Of a DNA stretch of 64,000 bases, positions 49,813 to 59,641 are shown in pieces. Each line of letters starts with the position of its first letter. Position 1 is the first letter of the stretch. Both the position numbers and the translations under genes were made by a program. The notes beneath the pieces are model-generated. The model saw only the letters and a program-made list of their open reading frames with translations, did no database searches and was not told the DNA's origin. Origin of the DNA: Caldilineaceae bacterium (GTDB lineage: Bacteria > Chloroflexota > Anaerolineae > Caldilineales > Caldilineaceae); NCBI GenBank assembly GCA_019637645.1, contig JAHBVH010000022.1, positions 1 to 64,000 on the forward strand, read 5' to 3'.

Positions 49813-52143
49813 TTACTTTGTCGGGGAAGGCCAAGCCGGACAAGCTTGCGCTTGGGCAGTGGTCGCAGTGGTGGGGATACTGGTTGTGATCCGTAGTGCC
49901 GTTGTGGCATCGCGCACAAGGATAAGATCGGGTGATAGGGCCAGCCAAGCGGCGACTTGGGGATGATTGGCAAGGGTAAAGTAACAGTCACTCCCAAACG
50001 CTACCACTTCCAGCTGCATGGCCTCAGTGTACAACGTATCGACCCATAAAGTCAACCCCGGTTGTTCCGGCCCCGGTTGCGCTGCGCCCGCGGGGATTTG
50101 TCGCTGTACAAAGGTACGCCCCTGAATAAAGCGCATGGTTTGGGTCTCCGCCACCACCGCGGCGTTGGCGAGTTGATTTAGCTGCTCACTGGCAGCCACC
50201 GCTTTTTGACCAACCGCAGCATAGGCGTCCGTCTGCATTTGCGTGGTTAGATTTTGCGCCAGTGCCTCGCGTGCCATGTCAGTTGGTGCCGCTTGCAATT
50301 CATCGTTGTCTTCTTCACCACCCGTGTTCGGCTGCGTGGGAAAACCACGGCCAAGATTCGGTTCAGGGACAAAGGCCGCTGTATAGGGCGTGATAATGCC
50401 ATATTGTAGGCTTAGCTCAACAATGGCGTCGATCAGCTCCTGTTGTGGCCCTTGCTGGCGCACTTGAGCCAGGAGCGCACTGACCTTACGGGCAGCCCAC
50501 AAGCGTGCGACGGTTGGCTCACCATCAGCGGCCCGCAACCGTTGGCTTGGGTAGCGATAGACGATCGCTTCCCCATTGCGTTTTCCATGCAAAGTCACAT
50601 CAACCTTAGCCGCTTCTCGATAGCGCCCCACCACCACCAATTGCTCACCCGCAAAGAGATCAGGCAACGGATACGGATAGAGCTCATCGATGACGACATT
50701 GTCGCCAAAGGCGAGACGCACATCACTCAATACGGGTGTACTGATCCCGGCATAGAAATGGCTAACCTCTTCGTCGATGCGTTCTTCGGGTTGGACATAG
50801 CTGCTCCGGCCGCCGAGTTCCTGGCTAAGCGTGTCCAAGAGCGCGGTATTGACATCGTACCCGACACCAAAGGGAAAGAGGCGCAGTTGCACTTCATCTG
50901 GGCGATTAGCACGGACATTGGCAAGGATCCGCGCAACATCCGTTTCACCTTGGGTGGGCAACCCGTCGGTCAGGAAGAGAAGATAGGCGGGGCGCGCCGA
51001 CGCGTCACCTTCTAGCTGAGCCAACGCTTCGAGCAAGGAACGGTTAATATCCGTGCTACCGGAAGCCTCTAGGCCGTCGATCCATTGGTGCGCAGCCTGC
51101 TGTTGAGCGGTCGTAACGGGTTGGAGGGTTGTCTGCCATAGGCGTACTCCGGTGCTAAAGGCAATTAGATTGAAGCGATCCGCCGCATTGAGGTGATCGA
51201 CCACATAGTGTGCCGCCGCCTTGGCCTGCGCCATCTTGTCACCCTGCATCGAGCCAGAAATATCGACGACCATCACAAGATCACGGGCAATTACAGCTTC
51301 CGGAGCGACCGCGACACTCGGCGCGGCCAGCAACACAAAATAGCCATCTTCTCCGGCGGGCTTATAGCTCAGCAAATTGAGACCCACCGGGCTATGATCA
51401 GCCCCAAAGTAGAGGGCAAAGTCTTGCTCTGGCCGCACGGCAGTCGCTTGGTAGGTTACTTGCGCACTAGTATCGGAGGTCCGCTCGACGGCAATGTCAT
51501 AGGTTGGGCTGTAGATGGTGCGCAGACCGGTTTGGTTGCGCAGCGTGAGATTGAGCGTTAAGGCACCGATCGGTTCTGTGCTCATTTGACGGAGCTTGAG
51601 CGGATAGCGGAATTGGTAGAGCCCATCGCGCAGGGGCAAGATCTGTGAATAGCGCAGTTCCAATGTACGTGTCTCACCGGCAGGAATGGGAAAGAGGCTC
51701 ACCTGGAAGAGACCCTGGCCGACATATTCGAGGAGAGCCGGGTCACGCTGTTGGCGCACAATCTCCTCATAGGTGCGCCGCGCCGCTTCTTTGGTCAGCA
51801 CTTGGCCTTCAAGCACTTGACCATCAACAGTCATTTGGAAATCACTAATAGCGGCATCAGCTGGTAGTGGGAAAAAATAGGTTCCTTCAACCGTCTGAGC
51901 AGAATGATTGCGGAACACTTGGGTTAAATGAAGCTGGCTCAGTGGCCCATCAATCACCACATCAACCTGCTGCTCTTCCAGCCGAAGCGGGTCTACAAGC
52001 ACTGGAGCTGGCCCTGGCGGCCCTCCTGGCGGCGGATCAATGATAATTTGGGCCAAGGCCGCCATTGGCTTGCCCATACTAAGCCCTAACAGCAAACAGA
52101 GCACCCCGCAAAAAAGCCACTGGGCAAGAGATTGCATCCTCAT
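49813..52143 (-). CDS. VIT and von Willebrand A domain protein (inter-alpha-trypsin-inhibitor-like)
   Basis: A 776-residue exported protein. A signal peptide (LAQWLFCGVLCLLLGLSMGKPMAALAQ) is followed by a VIT domain at about 45-170 (SQLHLTQVFRNHSAQTVEGT, YFFPLPADAAISDFQMTVDG, VLTKEAARRTYEEIVRQQRD). A vWA domain at about 285-455 carries the MIDAS motif VMVVDISGSMQGDKMAQAKA and LFLTDGLPTQGE. The C-terminal part beyond 560 includes SLQYGIITPYTAAFV, usual for this family, and a short unassigned tail. Bacterial VIT/vWA proteins are thought to be surface adhesion or assembly factors. GAGGA 6 nt before ATG 52143 supports the start. Single gene, divergent from the GT39 gene. Confidence 0.9.
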   Translation of the reverse strand: MRMQSLAQWLFCGVLCLLLGLSMGKPMAALAQIIIDPPPGGPPGPAPVLVDPLRLEEQQVDVVIDGPLSQLHLTQVFRNHSAQTVEGTYFFPLPADAAISDFQMTVDGQVLEGQVLTKEAARRTYEEIVRQQRDPALLEYVGQGLFQVSLFPIPAGETRTLELRYSQILPLRDGLYQFRYPLKLRQMSTEPIGALTLNLTLRNQTGLRTIYSPTYDIAVERTSDTSAQVTYQATAVRPEQDFALYFGADHSPVGLNLLSYKPAGEDGYFVLLAAPSVAVAPEAVIARDLVMVVDISGSMQGDKMAQAKAAAHYVVDHLNAADRFNLIAFSTGVRLWQTTLQPVTTAQQQAAHQWIDGLEASGSTDINRSLLEALAQLEGDASARPAYLLFLTDGLPTQGETDVARILANVRANRPDEVQLRLFPFGVGYDVNTALLDTLSQELGGRSSYVQPEERIDEEVSHFYAGISTPVLSDVRLAFGDNVVIDELYPYPLPDLFAGEQLVVVGRYREAAKVDVTLHGKRNGEAIVYRYPSQRLRAADGEPTVARLWAARKVSALLAQVRQQGPQQELIDAIVELSLQYGIITPYTAAFVPEPNLGRGFPTQPNTGGEEDNDELQAAPTDMAREALAQNLTTQMQTDAYAAVGQKAVAASEQLNQLANAAVVAETQTMRFIQGRTFVQRQIPAGAAQPGPEQPGLTLWVDTLYTEAMQLEVVAFGSDCYFTLANHPQVAAWLALSPDLILVRDATTALRITTSIPTTATTAQAQACPAWPSPTK

Positions 52144-52372
52144 TTTCGTTCCTCACTTTATGCTGACCGGCTGAAGTCAGCCGCTATCCAAAGGCTTACG
52201 CAAGTAGTCAGAGTAGTATAGTTGTCGAGAGTCCTGACGAGTCTAGGATTGCGTAGGTCCCATCCAATTTATCGTGATATGGAGACGGGTTGAGCGATGG
52301 GAATGTTCCAAGCGCTAGCGGCTCAGTGCGGAAACCCAAGCTGAAGATGGGCTTACATCATTTGTCGTGGAC
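52144..52372. repeat. Divergent gap with degenerate palindromic repeat
   Basis: GCTGAC/GTCAGC hairpin at 52162-52181, and CTTACGCAA (52195-52203) with TTGCGTAGG (52249-52257), the outer arms of the GTTACGCAG family in inverted order around a changed core (GTCCTGACGAG). Probably an eroded copy. Confidence 0.45.
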
Positions 52373-52401
52373 TTGCTTCGGACTTACATACATGTTATAC
52401 T
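52373..52401 (+). promoter_or_regulatory. Promoter for the GT39 gene
   Basis: TTGCTT (52373-52378), 17-nt spacer, TATACT (52396-52401). Expected start near 52408, about 41 nt before the ATG. Confidence 0.6.
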
Positions 52402-52448
52402 AAAAACTGGTAAAACTCCTTCTGAATTCCCAGATAACAAAAGAGTTC

Positions 52449-55400
52449 ATGACGCCACTAGCACAATCACACTCAATTTTTTTGCGGGTGTTCCTCCAAT
52501 CTCTGTTCCTCATTGCTGGAGTGATCTGTACTTTTTTTGCAACGTGGATTTTCTATCTAAAACCTTGGCTACACTTTACCGCGACCTTCGATCCCTGGCT
52601 TGAACAAAACCATTGCCTCCTCCCATCCCTATGCAACCAGCCATGGTTGATTGCCCAGCCCTTGGGCGTGTTATTGGCAGTGGGCGCGCTTTGTGCTTTT
52701 TCCCTCGCCCTCTGGATGGAATACCGCATGCCTGATCGGTGGAAAGCAGCCATTGATATGCGTCAAACTTTTTTTGTCCAGTTGCTTCTCGTACTTGCAG
52801 CCAGCGGTGCCGTCCTTTGGCAAGCGCTCCAACTACTCTATTACCAAACCCAACCAGCGAGCACGGTCTGGCTGATCGGAGTGGTGAGTCTCTTCGCCTA
52901 TGGGCTCACCCTCGAACGCGCCCAAGCGACCCTGCGCAACACTAGCGCCAATCTCTTGCTCATCCTCGGTCTTTTGCTGACCCTCTTAGGTAGCGGTAGC
53001 TTGCTTTTGCAGAGTGAGCACTGGGTATGGTCCGCGCTGTTCCTTGGGCTTGGCAGCCTCCTCTTTGCCCTGGGCAGCCGCTGGGCAACACGGCTAGGAT
53101 CGGCTTTCACCCAAGTGGACCATGCCGCTATGCTCCTCTTAGCGATTTTCCATCTCTGGCTGGCGTTGCGCTATGTTTGGTCGTGGCGCTTTGCCTTTAT
53201 CGGTGATGAGTGGGGCTTTTTTGAAGTGGCGCGCGCCCTGAACCACGGGGCCAGTGACCTTACTTGGTTTGCAACGCGTGACTCCAATAGCTTTCATACG
53301 GTTTTATCCATCCAACTTCAGGCGTGGGTTATGGCTTTGGTAGGCGAAAATGTGGCAGCTTGGCGCTTCTCGGCCATTCTTCCAGCCGCGCTTTCGCTAC
53401 CGGCCATCTATGTGGTGGGGCACTGGCTTGGTGGCAGACAGACAGCACTCCTCAGTGCCATTGTCTTTGCCGTCTCCCACACCTTGCTCTGCTTTGCCAT
53501 GGTCCCCTATAACAATACGCAAGCCCTTTTGCCCATTGCCGGCAGCATGGCGCTTTTTGTTTTCGCCGTACAACGGCCCGGCTCACTGCGCTTTTTTCTG
53601 GTTGGCATGATGCTTGGCGCTAGTTTTATTGTCTACAGCCTTGGCCGTTTGGCGATTCTTCCCGTCGGCATCTTTTGGCTCTGCCACGCGTGGCCCAACT
53701 TCCGCGTTGCGCTGCGGCGTCTTGTGGAAATTGGCAGTGGGCTGGTGGTAGTCGCCGCGCCGATTCTGATGAATCTTGCCAATTGGAAAGCGCTCCTCAA
53801 AGCAACACCCGCACAGAGTGAAGCCTTGGCCGAGGGGCTCACGCTGACCGAACAGATTACGCGCAATGTACTCTCGGGGCTATTGGCCTTCTTGAGCAAT
53901 CCAGCCAACACCCATTTTGTCATTGGCCCCTATGTTGATCCTCTCAGTGCCATTTTTGTGCTCATTGGGGTAAGCTACCTCATCATCACCATTGGCCGCA
54001 AACGCGCGACGACCGCCTGGCTCATTGGCTCGCTGCTCTTGCTCGTTGCCATGAGCGGGATTCAGCAGTATAGCCGCATTGCCACCACCCGCATGTTTAG
54101 TAGCATCATCATTTTTGCTCTCTATGGGGGCGTGGGTGGCACGCTCTTTTTGCGCTATATGTTGCCCAAACCGGGCAACTGGCAGCTAGGTGGGGTGCTC
54201 ATCGTCCTCGTCGCGCTGACAGCCTTGAATCAATACCAGATCCAGCAGGTCACCTTTCCCAATAGTGAAAAACCAGACATTACCTTGATCGTCCAACAAT
54301 TTCAGGAGAGTGGTGCGACGGATGGCAGTGGCATGCCGGTTTTTGTCATCGATAGTGATCCCTATAACTCCCTGCTGAAGTTGATCTTACCGGCCTACGC
54401 TATACGTCCAGAGCGGATCATCCTTTTGACCGCCGAAGAGAGCCTCACGTTAGCGCATTTCTGTAGGGCAGGCGAAGGAGAAGCCCTGTTGATCATGGCG
54501 GCCAATCTCCCCGCGGCCGCGGCAGTCCGGCAACAGGTAGCACGCTGTTGGCCTGAATCTACCGAAACTCCACTCCGCAACCGCGCCGAAGAGACATCCC
54601 TCTATCGGTTTGCCACGGCCAAAGCAAACGCCAGCCTACAGAGAGAGGCGCAAAGTCGCCCGCGCAGTTTGATTACACCAGCGCGCATAGAGATCCCTGG
54701 CGTACGCGCGCTCAGCGCCGCGCCCGATGGCAGCGTCTTTGTCCTTATACCCAGGAAGCGCCAAGTGCAGCACTATGCCGCAACCGGCCAACGATTGCAT
54801 ACATTTGCGGTGGAACAACGGGACCCAACCGCCCTTGCCGTGGACCAACAAGGGCGGATCATCGTAGCGGGAGGTGAGGCCAAGCTCGTTTGGTATGATC
54901 AACAGGGCAACGTGCTCCAAAAAACAGCGGCTAGCCGCGAATTGTATCGCCCCTTTAGTCTCGGCGTGATCAACCAACAGGAGATCGTGGTCACGGATAT
55001 TGACCGGCGACAAGTGGCGCATCTCTCCGCCACAGGCGACCTGATCCAATCATTTGCTGTACCAGGCATCACGCTGCCTGCGGCATTGGCAGTTGCCCCC
55101 GACGGTGAGCATCTTTGGATCTATGACGCGCAGAGTGGCTATTTTGGCGAAGTTTCGCTGCCAGAACAACGGCTGATTCGGCTGATTCCGGCGTGGCAGA
55201 GTGGGGCCGAAGACGCCGTTGCACTCGCTTGGCTGCCCAATCAGCAATTGCTCCAGACGCAACCCAACCAACGGCGGCTGCTAGCCGTTGATGAGCAAGG
55301 GACCACTACCCAAATCTGGAGCGGGTTTGACCGCCCCACCGCCATCGCCATGGCCGGAAATCAACGGCTTTTTGTCTTGGAGCGCAATCTAGAGCAGATT

Positions 55401-55496
55401 CACATCCTGCCAGCCAGTACCGGTGAACCGTTGCCAAGGCCATCGTCACCAGCAAGTCCCCTGTCGCCCCTGCCAACGGCCACGGCCCAAGAATAG
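52449..55496 (+). CDS. GT39-type membrane glycosyltransferase fused to a C-terminal beta-propeller
   Basis: A 1,015-residue protein. The first ~610 residues are a polytopic membrane glycosyltransferase of the ArnT/PMT class: FIGDEWGFFEVARALNHG near 250 contains the paired acidic residues after the first helix of the catalytic core, and about 12 helices follow (AALSLPAIYVVGHWLGGRQT, LALLSAIVFAVSHTLLCFA). These enzymes use polyprenyl-phosphate sugars. From about 735 to 990 is a repeat region with NHL-like blades: GVRALSAAPDGSVFVLIPRK, PTALAVDQQGRIIVAGGEAK, AALAVAPDGEHLWIYDA, PTAIAMAGNQRLFVLERN. The fusion of such a membrane enzyme to a propeller on the outer face is uncommon and suggests glycan or partner binding. 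Confidence 0.85.
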   Translation: MTPLAQSHSIFLRVFLQSLFLIAGVICTFFATWIFYLKPWLHFTATFDPWLEQNHCLLPSLCNQPWLIAQPLGVLLAVGALCAFSLALWMEYRMPDRWKAAIDMRQTFFVQLLLVLAASGAVLWQALQLLYYQTQPASTVWLIGVVSLFAYGLTLERAQATLRNTSANLLLILGLLLTLLGSGSLLLQSEHWVWSALFLGLGSLLFALGSRWATRLGSAFTQVDHAAMLLLAIFHLWLALRYVWSWRFAFIGDEWGFFEVARALNHGASDLTWFATRDSNSFHTVLSIQLQAWVMALVGENVAAWRFSAILPAALSLPAIYVVGHWLGGRQTALLSAIVFAVSHTLLCFAMVPYNNTQALLPIAGSMALFVFAVQRPGSLRFFLVGMMLGASFIVYSLGRLAILPVGIFWLCHAWPNFRVALRRLVEIGSGLVVVAAPILMNLANWKALLKATPAQSEALAEGLTLTEQITRNVLSGLLAFLSNPANTHFVIGPYVDPLSAIFVLIGVSYLIITIGRKRATTAWLIGSLLLLVAMSGIQQYSRIATTRMFSSIIIFALYGGVGGTLFLRYMLPKPGNWQLGGVLIVLVALTALNQYQIQQVTFPNSEKPDITLIVQQFQESGATDGSGMPVFVIDSDPYNSLLKLILPAYAIRPERIILLTAEESLTLAHFCRAGEGEALLIMAANLPAAAAVRQQVARCWPESTETPLRNRAEETSLYRFATAKANASLQREAQSRPRSLITPARIEIPGVRALSAAPDGSVFVLIPRKRQVQHYAATGQRLHTFAVEQRDPTALAVDQQGRIIVAGGEAKLVWYDQQGNVLQKTAASRELYRPFSLGVINQQEIVVTDIDRRQVAHLSATGDLIQSFAVPGITLPAALAVAPDGEHLWIYDAQSGYFGEVSLPEQRLIRLIPAWQSGAEDAVALAWLPNQQLLQTQPNQRRLLAVDEQGTTTQIWSGFDRPTAIAMAGNQRLFVLERNLEQIHILPASTGEPLPRPSSPASPLSPLPTATAQE

Positions 55497-55559
55497 CCCG
55501 ATCGACTGGCAAAACCGAATCGACACCAACCATGCCTACGCGAACCCAATAGCCGCCAC

Positions 55560-58500
55560 TCAAGGATTGAGCAGAGGCAACAGCGGAAGTGTTTGGGGAT
55601 TGCTAACGACCGCGGCGGTAAAGACCCAAACCAGTTGGTCATCTGGCAATTGAATTTGCAGCCAATTGCCATCCGACGTACGACCGATGGCACGAAAGGT
55701 TGTATTACGCGCCAAGACTGTCACCACGGTTGCCCCAATGCTGGCGCTTGCACGGGCATTGACCCCGTAGGTATCGGGTGTGGTGATCTCAATAATGGGC
55801 AAAGCAGCGTCTGACGCGGCAGGGAGCGTAGCGGTGGCAGGCGCGGTTACCGGCAAAGCCGCCGCTGGTTGATCACAGGAAGGGATCAGTTCATAGTCAC
55901 AGAGAAAGGCCGTTGCCACGGCGGCTAGCGTCTCTTCATCCCCGGTATCTTCCGCCAGATCAGCGCCAAGCTCAACCCGAGCAGACAAGGTTGCGATCGC
56001 TTCCGCGTCTAACAGCCCACTGAGTTGGTTAATCGCCGCTTCGATGGCAGGATATTGGGCCAGGGTTGCTTGACGAATGACCGGCGCCGGGCTATAGCTT
56101 GGGAAAGCCGCCAAGGGATCAGCGAGTGCGACAAGTTGCCAGGCAGATACTCGACTATCGGTCGGCCAAGCAACCGCAACATCGCACTCACCATCACGCA
56201 GCGCCCGGTAGATTTCATCGGCTGGGAGCGTAGTAATGGCGTTGGCGTCCATGGTAATGGGATAGGCCGCAAGCATGGTCGTCAGATCGCTTTCGGCCCG
56301 ATCAACAAAATCGGCTTCGGCACAAAAATGCAGATTGGCAGCCGAGTCGGCCAGGTAATCCGCTAAATCGTCCAGGGTCCCGATGCCCAGATCGACAGCC
56401 TCCTGTCGCATCAAAAGACCGTAAGCACTATCGAAAGAAGCCTTACGGAGCCACACCAACGCATAAGGCTCATCAAAGCTTTTAGCCAGCGTATAGAGTT
56501 CATCGCTAGCTTGCGGAAGGGCCACTGCGGGGAGATTATGAAAGAAGGTCAAGGCCGTGCGGGGGAACTCTGGATAGAGATCAATCTCCCCTTGCTCCAG
56601 GGCCGAGCGTAGATCGACCGAGGAGCCCGCGTTGGTCTGATCAACCACCGCATAACCAGCCCCTTGGAGAAGCTGCACCAACAGCTTTCCAAAGAGCGCT
56701 TGTTCAGGGTAGTTCATGGAGGCCACGACAATCGGCCCAGCCGCCCCCACCGCGTCGGTGGGGGCCGCAGTATCGGTCACAGGCGTCGTGGTGGTTAGGG
56801 TGGCTGGGGCTTGCAGCTCAGGTGCGTCCGAGGCAGCATCATCGGGCGCACTGTTGGTGGCTGGCGCAGTCGTGATCAGTTCATGGGCCAGCAAGAAATC
56901 AACGACCACCGCATCGATCGGCGTTTCATCCCCGCTATTGCGCACACCATCCGGGCCGATTTTCACCGCTTTTTCCAATTCAATCATTGCTTCCGTGGTA
57001 ATGAGCGCCGAGAGACGTGCTAGGCTTTCCGCTAGCTCGGGGTCACGTTCCAAGACGGCTTGGCGCGTGACTGGCGCGACCACACTGGTGGGGAAGAAGA
57101 AGAGGGGATCCGCCAAGATGGTATACTGGTGAATCAGCGCTTCCAAGGTTAGCCCAGCCGCCACATCACATTCGCCATTGGCAAAGGAGCCATAGATATC
57201 TTCGGTGTCAATGAGATAGATATTCTCGGGTGCGAAGTGGAAGGCGTAGATCTCTTCCAAGCCAGCCAAGCCATTCAGGGCACGGCTATAGAAATCATTA
57301 TCCATACAAATGGAAAGCGGCGCGTCATTCTCATTCATATAGGCCGCGAGTTGGGCGAGGTCGCGAATGCCCAGATCGAGCAATTCAGGCTGCGCGACAA
57401 CGCCATAGGTGGAACGATACGCAGTCGGTGCCAACCAGGCAATTTCATTGGCAGCATCCAAACTTTTGATCAATTGATAGGCGCGCTCGGCGTCGGTCGG
57501 CAAGGCTGTTACGGGCAAACCAGCATAGGCAAGCGCTGTCGCGACCGCTTCCATATAGAGATCAATTTCACCTTTTTGGAGAGCCTCGCGCACCAAGATC
57601 CCACTGCCCAGCCCCGTCTGGTCAACGGTCTGATAGCCGCGGTCGGCCAGATAGACCAGCAGCATTTTGCTCAGCAGTTGCTGATCGCTTGCCACTGTGT
57701 CGGCCGCGGAGATCACCAAGTTCGGCAGTTTAATCAGCCGTTGTTCGCGGAGGTAACGATAGGCCACATCTTCCACCGACAACTCATCGCCGCTAGCTAA
57801 TTCGCCGTCAGGGCCGAGATCGACTTGGGCATTGAGGCGGCTCATGGTGGCATCGTCCAACCCTTGCATCAGCCGATTGAGCGGTGCCACGATCTCCGGA
57901 TAGAGCGCCAGGGTTTCTTCGCGTATCACTGGTGCCGGTTGATAGAAGGGGAAAAAAGCTAGCGGATCTTGTAAATTATGGAATCCCCAAGCATTGATCC
58001 GGCCATCGGTGGCAAAGCCCTCGGCGACTTCACAAGTGCCATTGCGCAGGTTGGCATACGTTTCATTGGGCTCCATCACCAGGATATTTTCCTCTTGAAA
58101 CGTAAAGTCATAGAGTTCCTGTAGACCCACCAAACCATCTTGGCGACCAAAGAACTCGCCTTCGACGCAGATCTTGAGCGGCGCGTCGTTCTCATTCATA
58201 TACACGGCCAGATCTTCCAAGGTCACAATGCCTTGGTCAGCCAATTCCTGGCGCACCAGCAAAGTAAAGGTATTGTTCAGCGGTGCGGCATCCAGCCAGA
58301 TCAATCCTTGGGCGGCATCCAAACTTTTGGCTAAAAGATAGGTGCGGTGGGCATCGGCAGGCAAGGCCGAAACAGGGAGGCTGTGGTGCAGCGAGGTTGC
58401 CGTCCCTGTATATTCAGGGTAGAGATCGATCACCCCTTCTTCGAGCGCAGCGCGTACAGCAGGTGAACCGCCCAGCCCCGTCAAATCTTCGACGGCCACA

Positions 58501-59549
58501 CCAGCATCTTGGAGCAAAAGGATGATCATTTTGCCCATGAGGAGTTGCTCATTCAACTCCTTGGAGCCTACTTTGATCGCCGCAGGCTGGATCAGCCGCT
58601 TGCTCACCAAGAAGCTATAGGCAACCGCTTCCGCCAGCTCCTCGTCGCCATTGCCTAACACCCCGTCGGCACCGATATCGACCCGCGTGTTGAGTGCGAT
58701 CATCGTGTCGTTGTCGAGATATTGCCACAAGCCATTGATCAGCTCGGTCAATTCAGGATAGCTGTCGAGAAGCGCTTGGCGGAGCACGGGCGTTGGCTGC
58801 GAAGCGGGGAAAAAGGCGAGGGGATCGGTCAAAGCGGTGAAACCCCAGGCGCTAATCCGGCCATCGGTCGCATAGCCTTCGGCCACATCACAGTTGCCTG
58901 TCCGCAAATTGTTATAAGTCTCATTCGGTTCCATGACCAGAATATTTTCTTCCGGGAAGGCAAAGCCATAGGCCGTTTGTAGGCCCGTAAGCCCATCTTG
59001 GCGGCTGAAAAATTCACTCTCTACGCAGATCGTTAACGACGAGTCATTGGCGTTCATATAATCCGCCAGATCAGCCAACGTGAGCAGGCCTTGGTCGCTC
59101 AGATCCGGACGCACCAGGAGGGTAAAGGGATTATTGATTGCAGCCGGGGTGAGCCACACGAAGCCCAGTGGCACATCTAGGCTTTTGGCAAGTTCGTAGG
59201 AGCGCGCTGGTGTATTGGGCAGCGCCTCATTGGGTAACTCGTGGTAGAGTGACAGGGCGGTTCCGGTATATTCGGGATAGAGATCGATTTCCCCGTTTTC
59301 AAGCGCGGTACGGACAGCGCGTGAGCCGCCGGTAGCCGTATGATCTTCGACTGGGTAGCCCGCTTCTTGTAGGAGCAACACCAGCATCTTTCCGAGTAAT
59401 AACTGCTCATTCAATTCTTTTGAGCCAATCCGAATCAAAGGTCGTTCTGGCGCGGGTGTCGTATCTTGGGCAATTGCCGGCGCGTGCTGACCATAGCAGA
59501 GCAACAAGGTTAGTCCGACGGCCACAAGCCGATAGAAGTAGCGAAACAT
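55560..59549 (-). CDS. Four tandem quaternary-amine-type binding domains plus SH3b, secreted
   Basis: A 1,329-residue exported protein. The signal peptide is MFRYFYRLVAVGLTLLLCYGQ...AIAQ; AGGAGTG 8 nt upstream fixes ATG 59549 over the open frame to 59624. Four domains of about 285 residues follow: 38-322, 325-607, 610-893 and 938-1223. Each starts with a version of IRIGSKELNEQLLLGKMLVL and then EIDLYPEYTGTA, the opening of OpuAC/OsmF glycine-betaine/choline binding proteins. Domains 1 and 2 are closest; 3 (EIDLYMEAVATAL) and 4 (EIDLYPEFPRTAL) are diverged. A Thr/Ala/Pro linker leads to an SH3b domain at 1252-1316 (YGVNARASASIGATVVTVLA). No lipobox and no ABC permease nearby, so it is not an ordinary transport protein. 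Confidence 0.88.
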   Translation of the reverse strand: MFRYFYRLVAVGLTLLLCYGQHAPAIAQDTTPAPERPLIRIGSKELNEQLLLGKMLVLLLQEAGYPVEDHTATGGSRAVRTALENGEIDLYPEYTGTALSLYHELPNEALPNTPARSYELAKSLDVPLGFVWLTPAAINNPFTLLVRPDLSDQGLLTLADLADYMNANDSSLTICVESEFFSRQDGLTGLQTAYGFAFPEENILVMEPNETYNNLRTGNCDVAEGYATDGRISAWGFTALTDPLAFFPASQPTPVLRQALLDSYPELTELINGLWQYLDNDTMIALNTRVDIGADGVLGNGDEELAEAVAYSFLVSKRLIQPAAIKVGSKELNEQLLMGKMIILLLQDAGVAVEDLTGLGGSPAVRAALEEGVIDLYPEYTGTATSLHHSLPVSALPADAHRTYLLAKSLDAAQGLIWLDAAPLNNTFTLLVRQELADQGIVTLEDLAVYMNENDAPLKICVEGEFFGRQDGLVGLQELYDFTFQEENILVMEPNETYANLRNGTCEVAEGFATDGRINAWGFHNLQDPLAFFPFYQPAPVIREETLALYPEIVAPLNRLMQGLDDATMSRLNAQVDLGPDGELASGDELSVEDVAYRYLREQRLIKLPNLVISAADTVASDQQLLSKMLLVYLADRGYQTVDQTGLGSGILVREALQKGEIDLYMEAVATALAYAGLPVTALPTDAERAYQLIKSLDAANEIAWLAPTAYRSTYGVVAQPELLDLGIRDLAQLAAYMNENDAPLSICMDNDFYSRALNGLAGLEEIYAFHFAPENIYLIDTEDIYGSFANGECDVAAGLTLEALIHQYTILADPLFFFPTSVVAPVTRQAVLERDPELAESLARLSALITTEAMIELEKAVKIGPDGVRNSGDETPIDAVVVDFLLAHELITTAPATNSAPDDAASDAPELQAPATLTTTTPVTDTAAPTDAVGAAGPIVVASMNYPEQALFGKLLVQLLQGAGYAVVDQTNAGSSVDLRSALEQGEIDLYPEFPRTALTFFHNLPAVALPQASDELYTLAKSFDEPYALVWLRKASFDSAYGLLMRQEAVDLGIGTLDDLADYLADSAANLHFCAEADFVDRAESDLTTMLAAYPITMDANAITTLPADEIYRALRDGECDVAVAWPTDSRVSAWQLVALADPLAAFPSYSPAPVIRQATLAQYPAIEAAINQLSGLLDAEAIATLSARVELGADLAEDTGDEETLAAVATAFLCDYELIPSCDQPAAALPVTAPATATLPAASDAALPIIEITTPDTYGVNARASASIGATVVTVLARNTTFRAIGRTSDGNWLQIQLPDDQLVWVFTAAVVSNPQTLPLLPLLNP

Positions 59550-59641
59550 CGTAATCACTCCTGAAACAGGCAAAATGAATAAAGGCCCAGCTTTGCAACA
59601 GATGCAAACCGCAAAGCGACCCACAACGCGTCACCGAAGCG

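Noticed and set aside
50443..51015. Plus-strand frame of 190 codons opposite the VIT/vWA gene
   Set aside because: Antisense shadow; its composition follows the codon pattern of the real gene.
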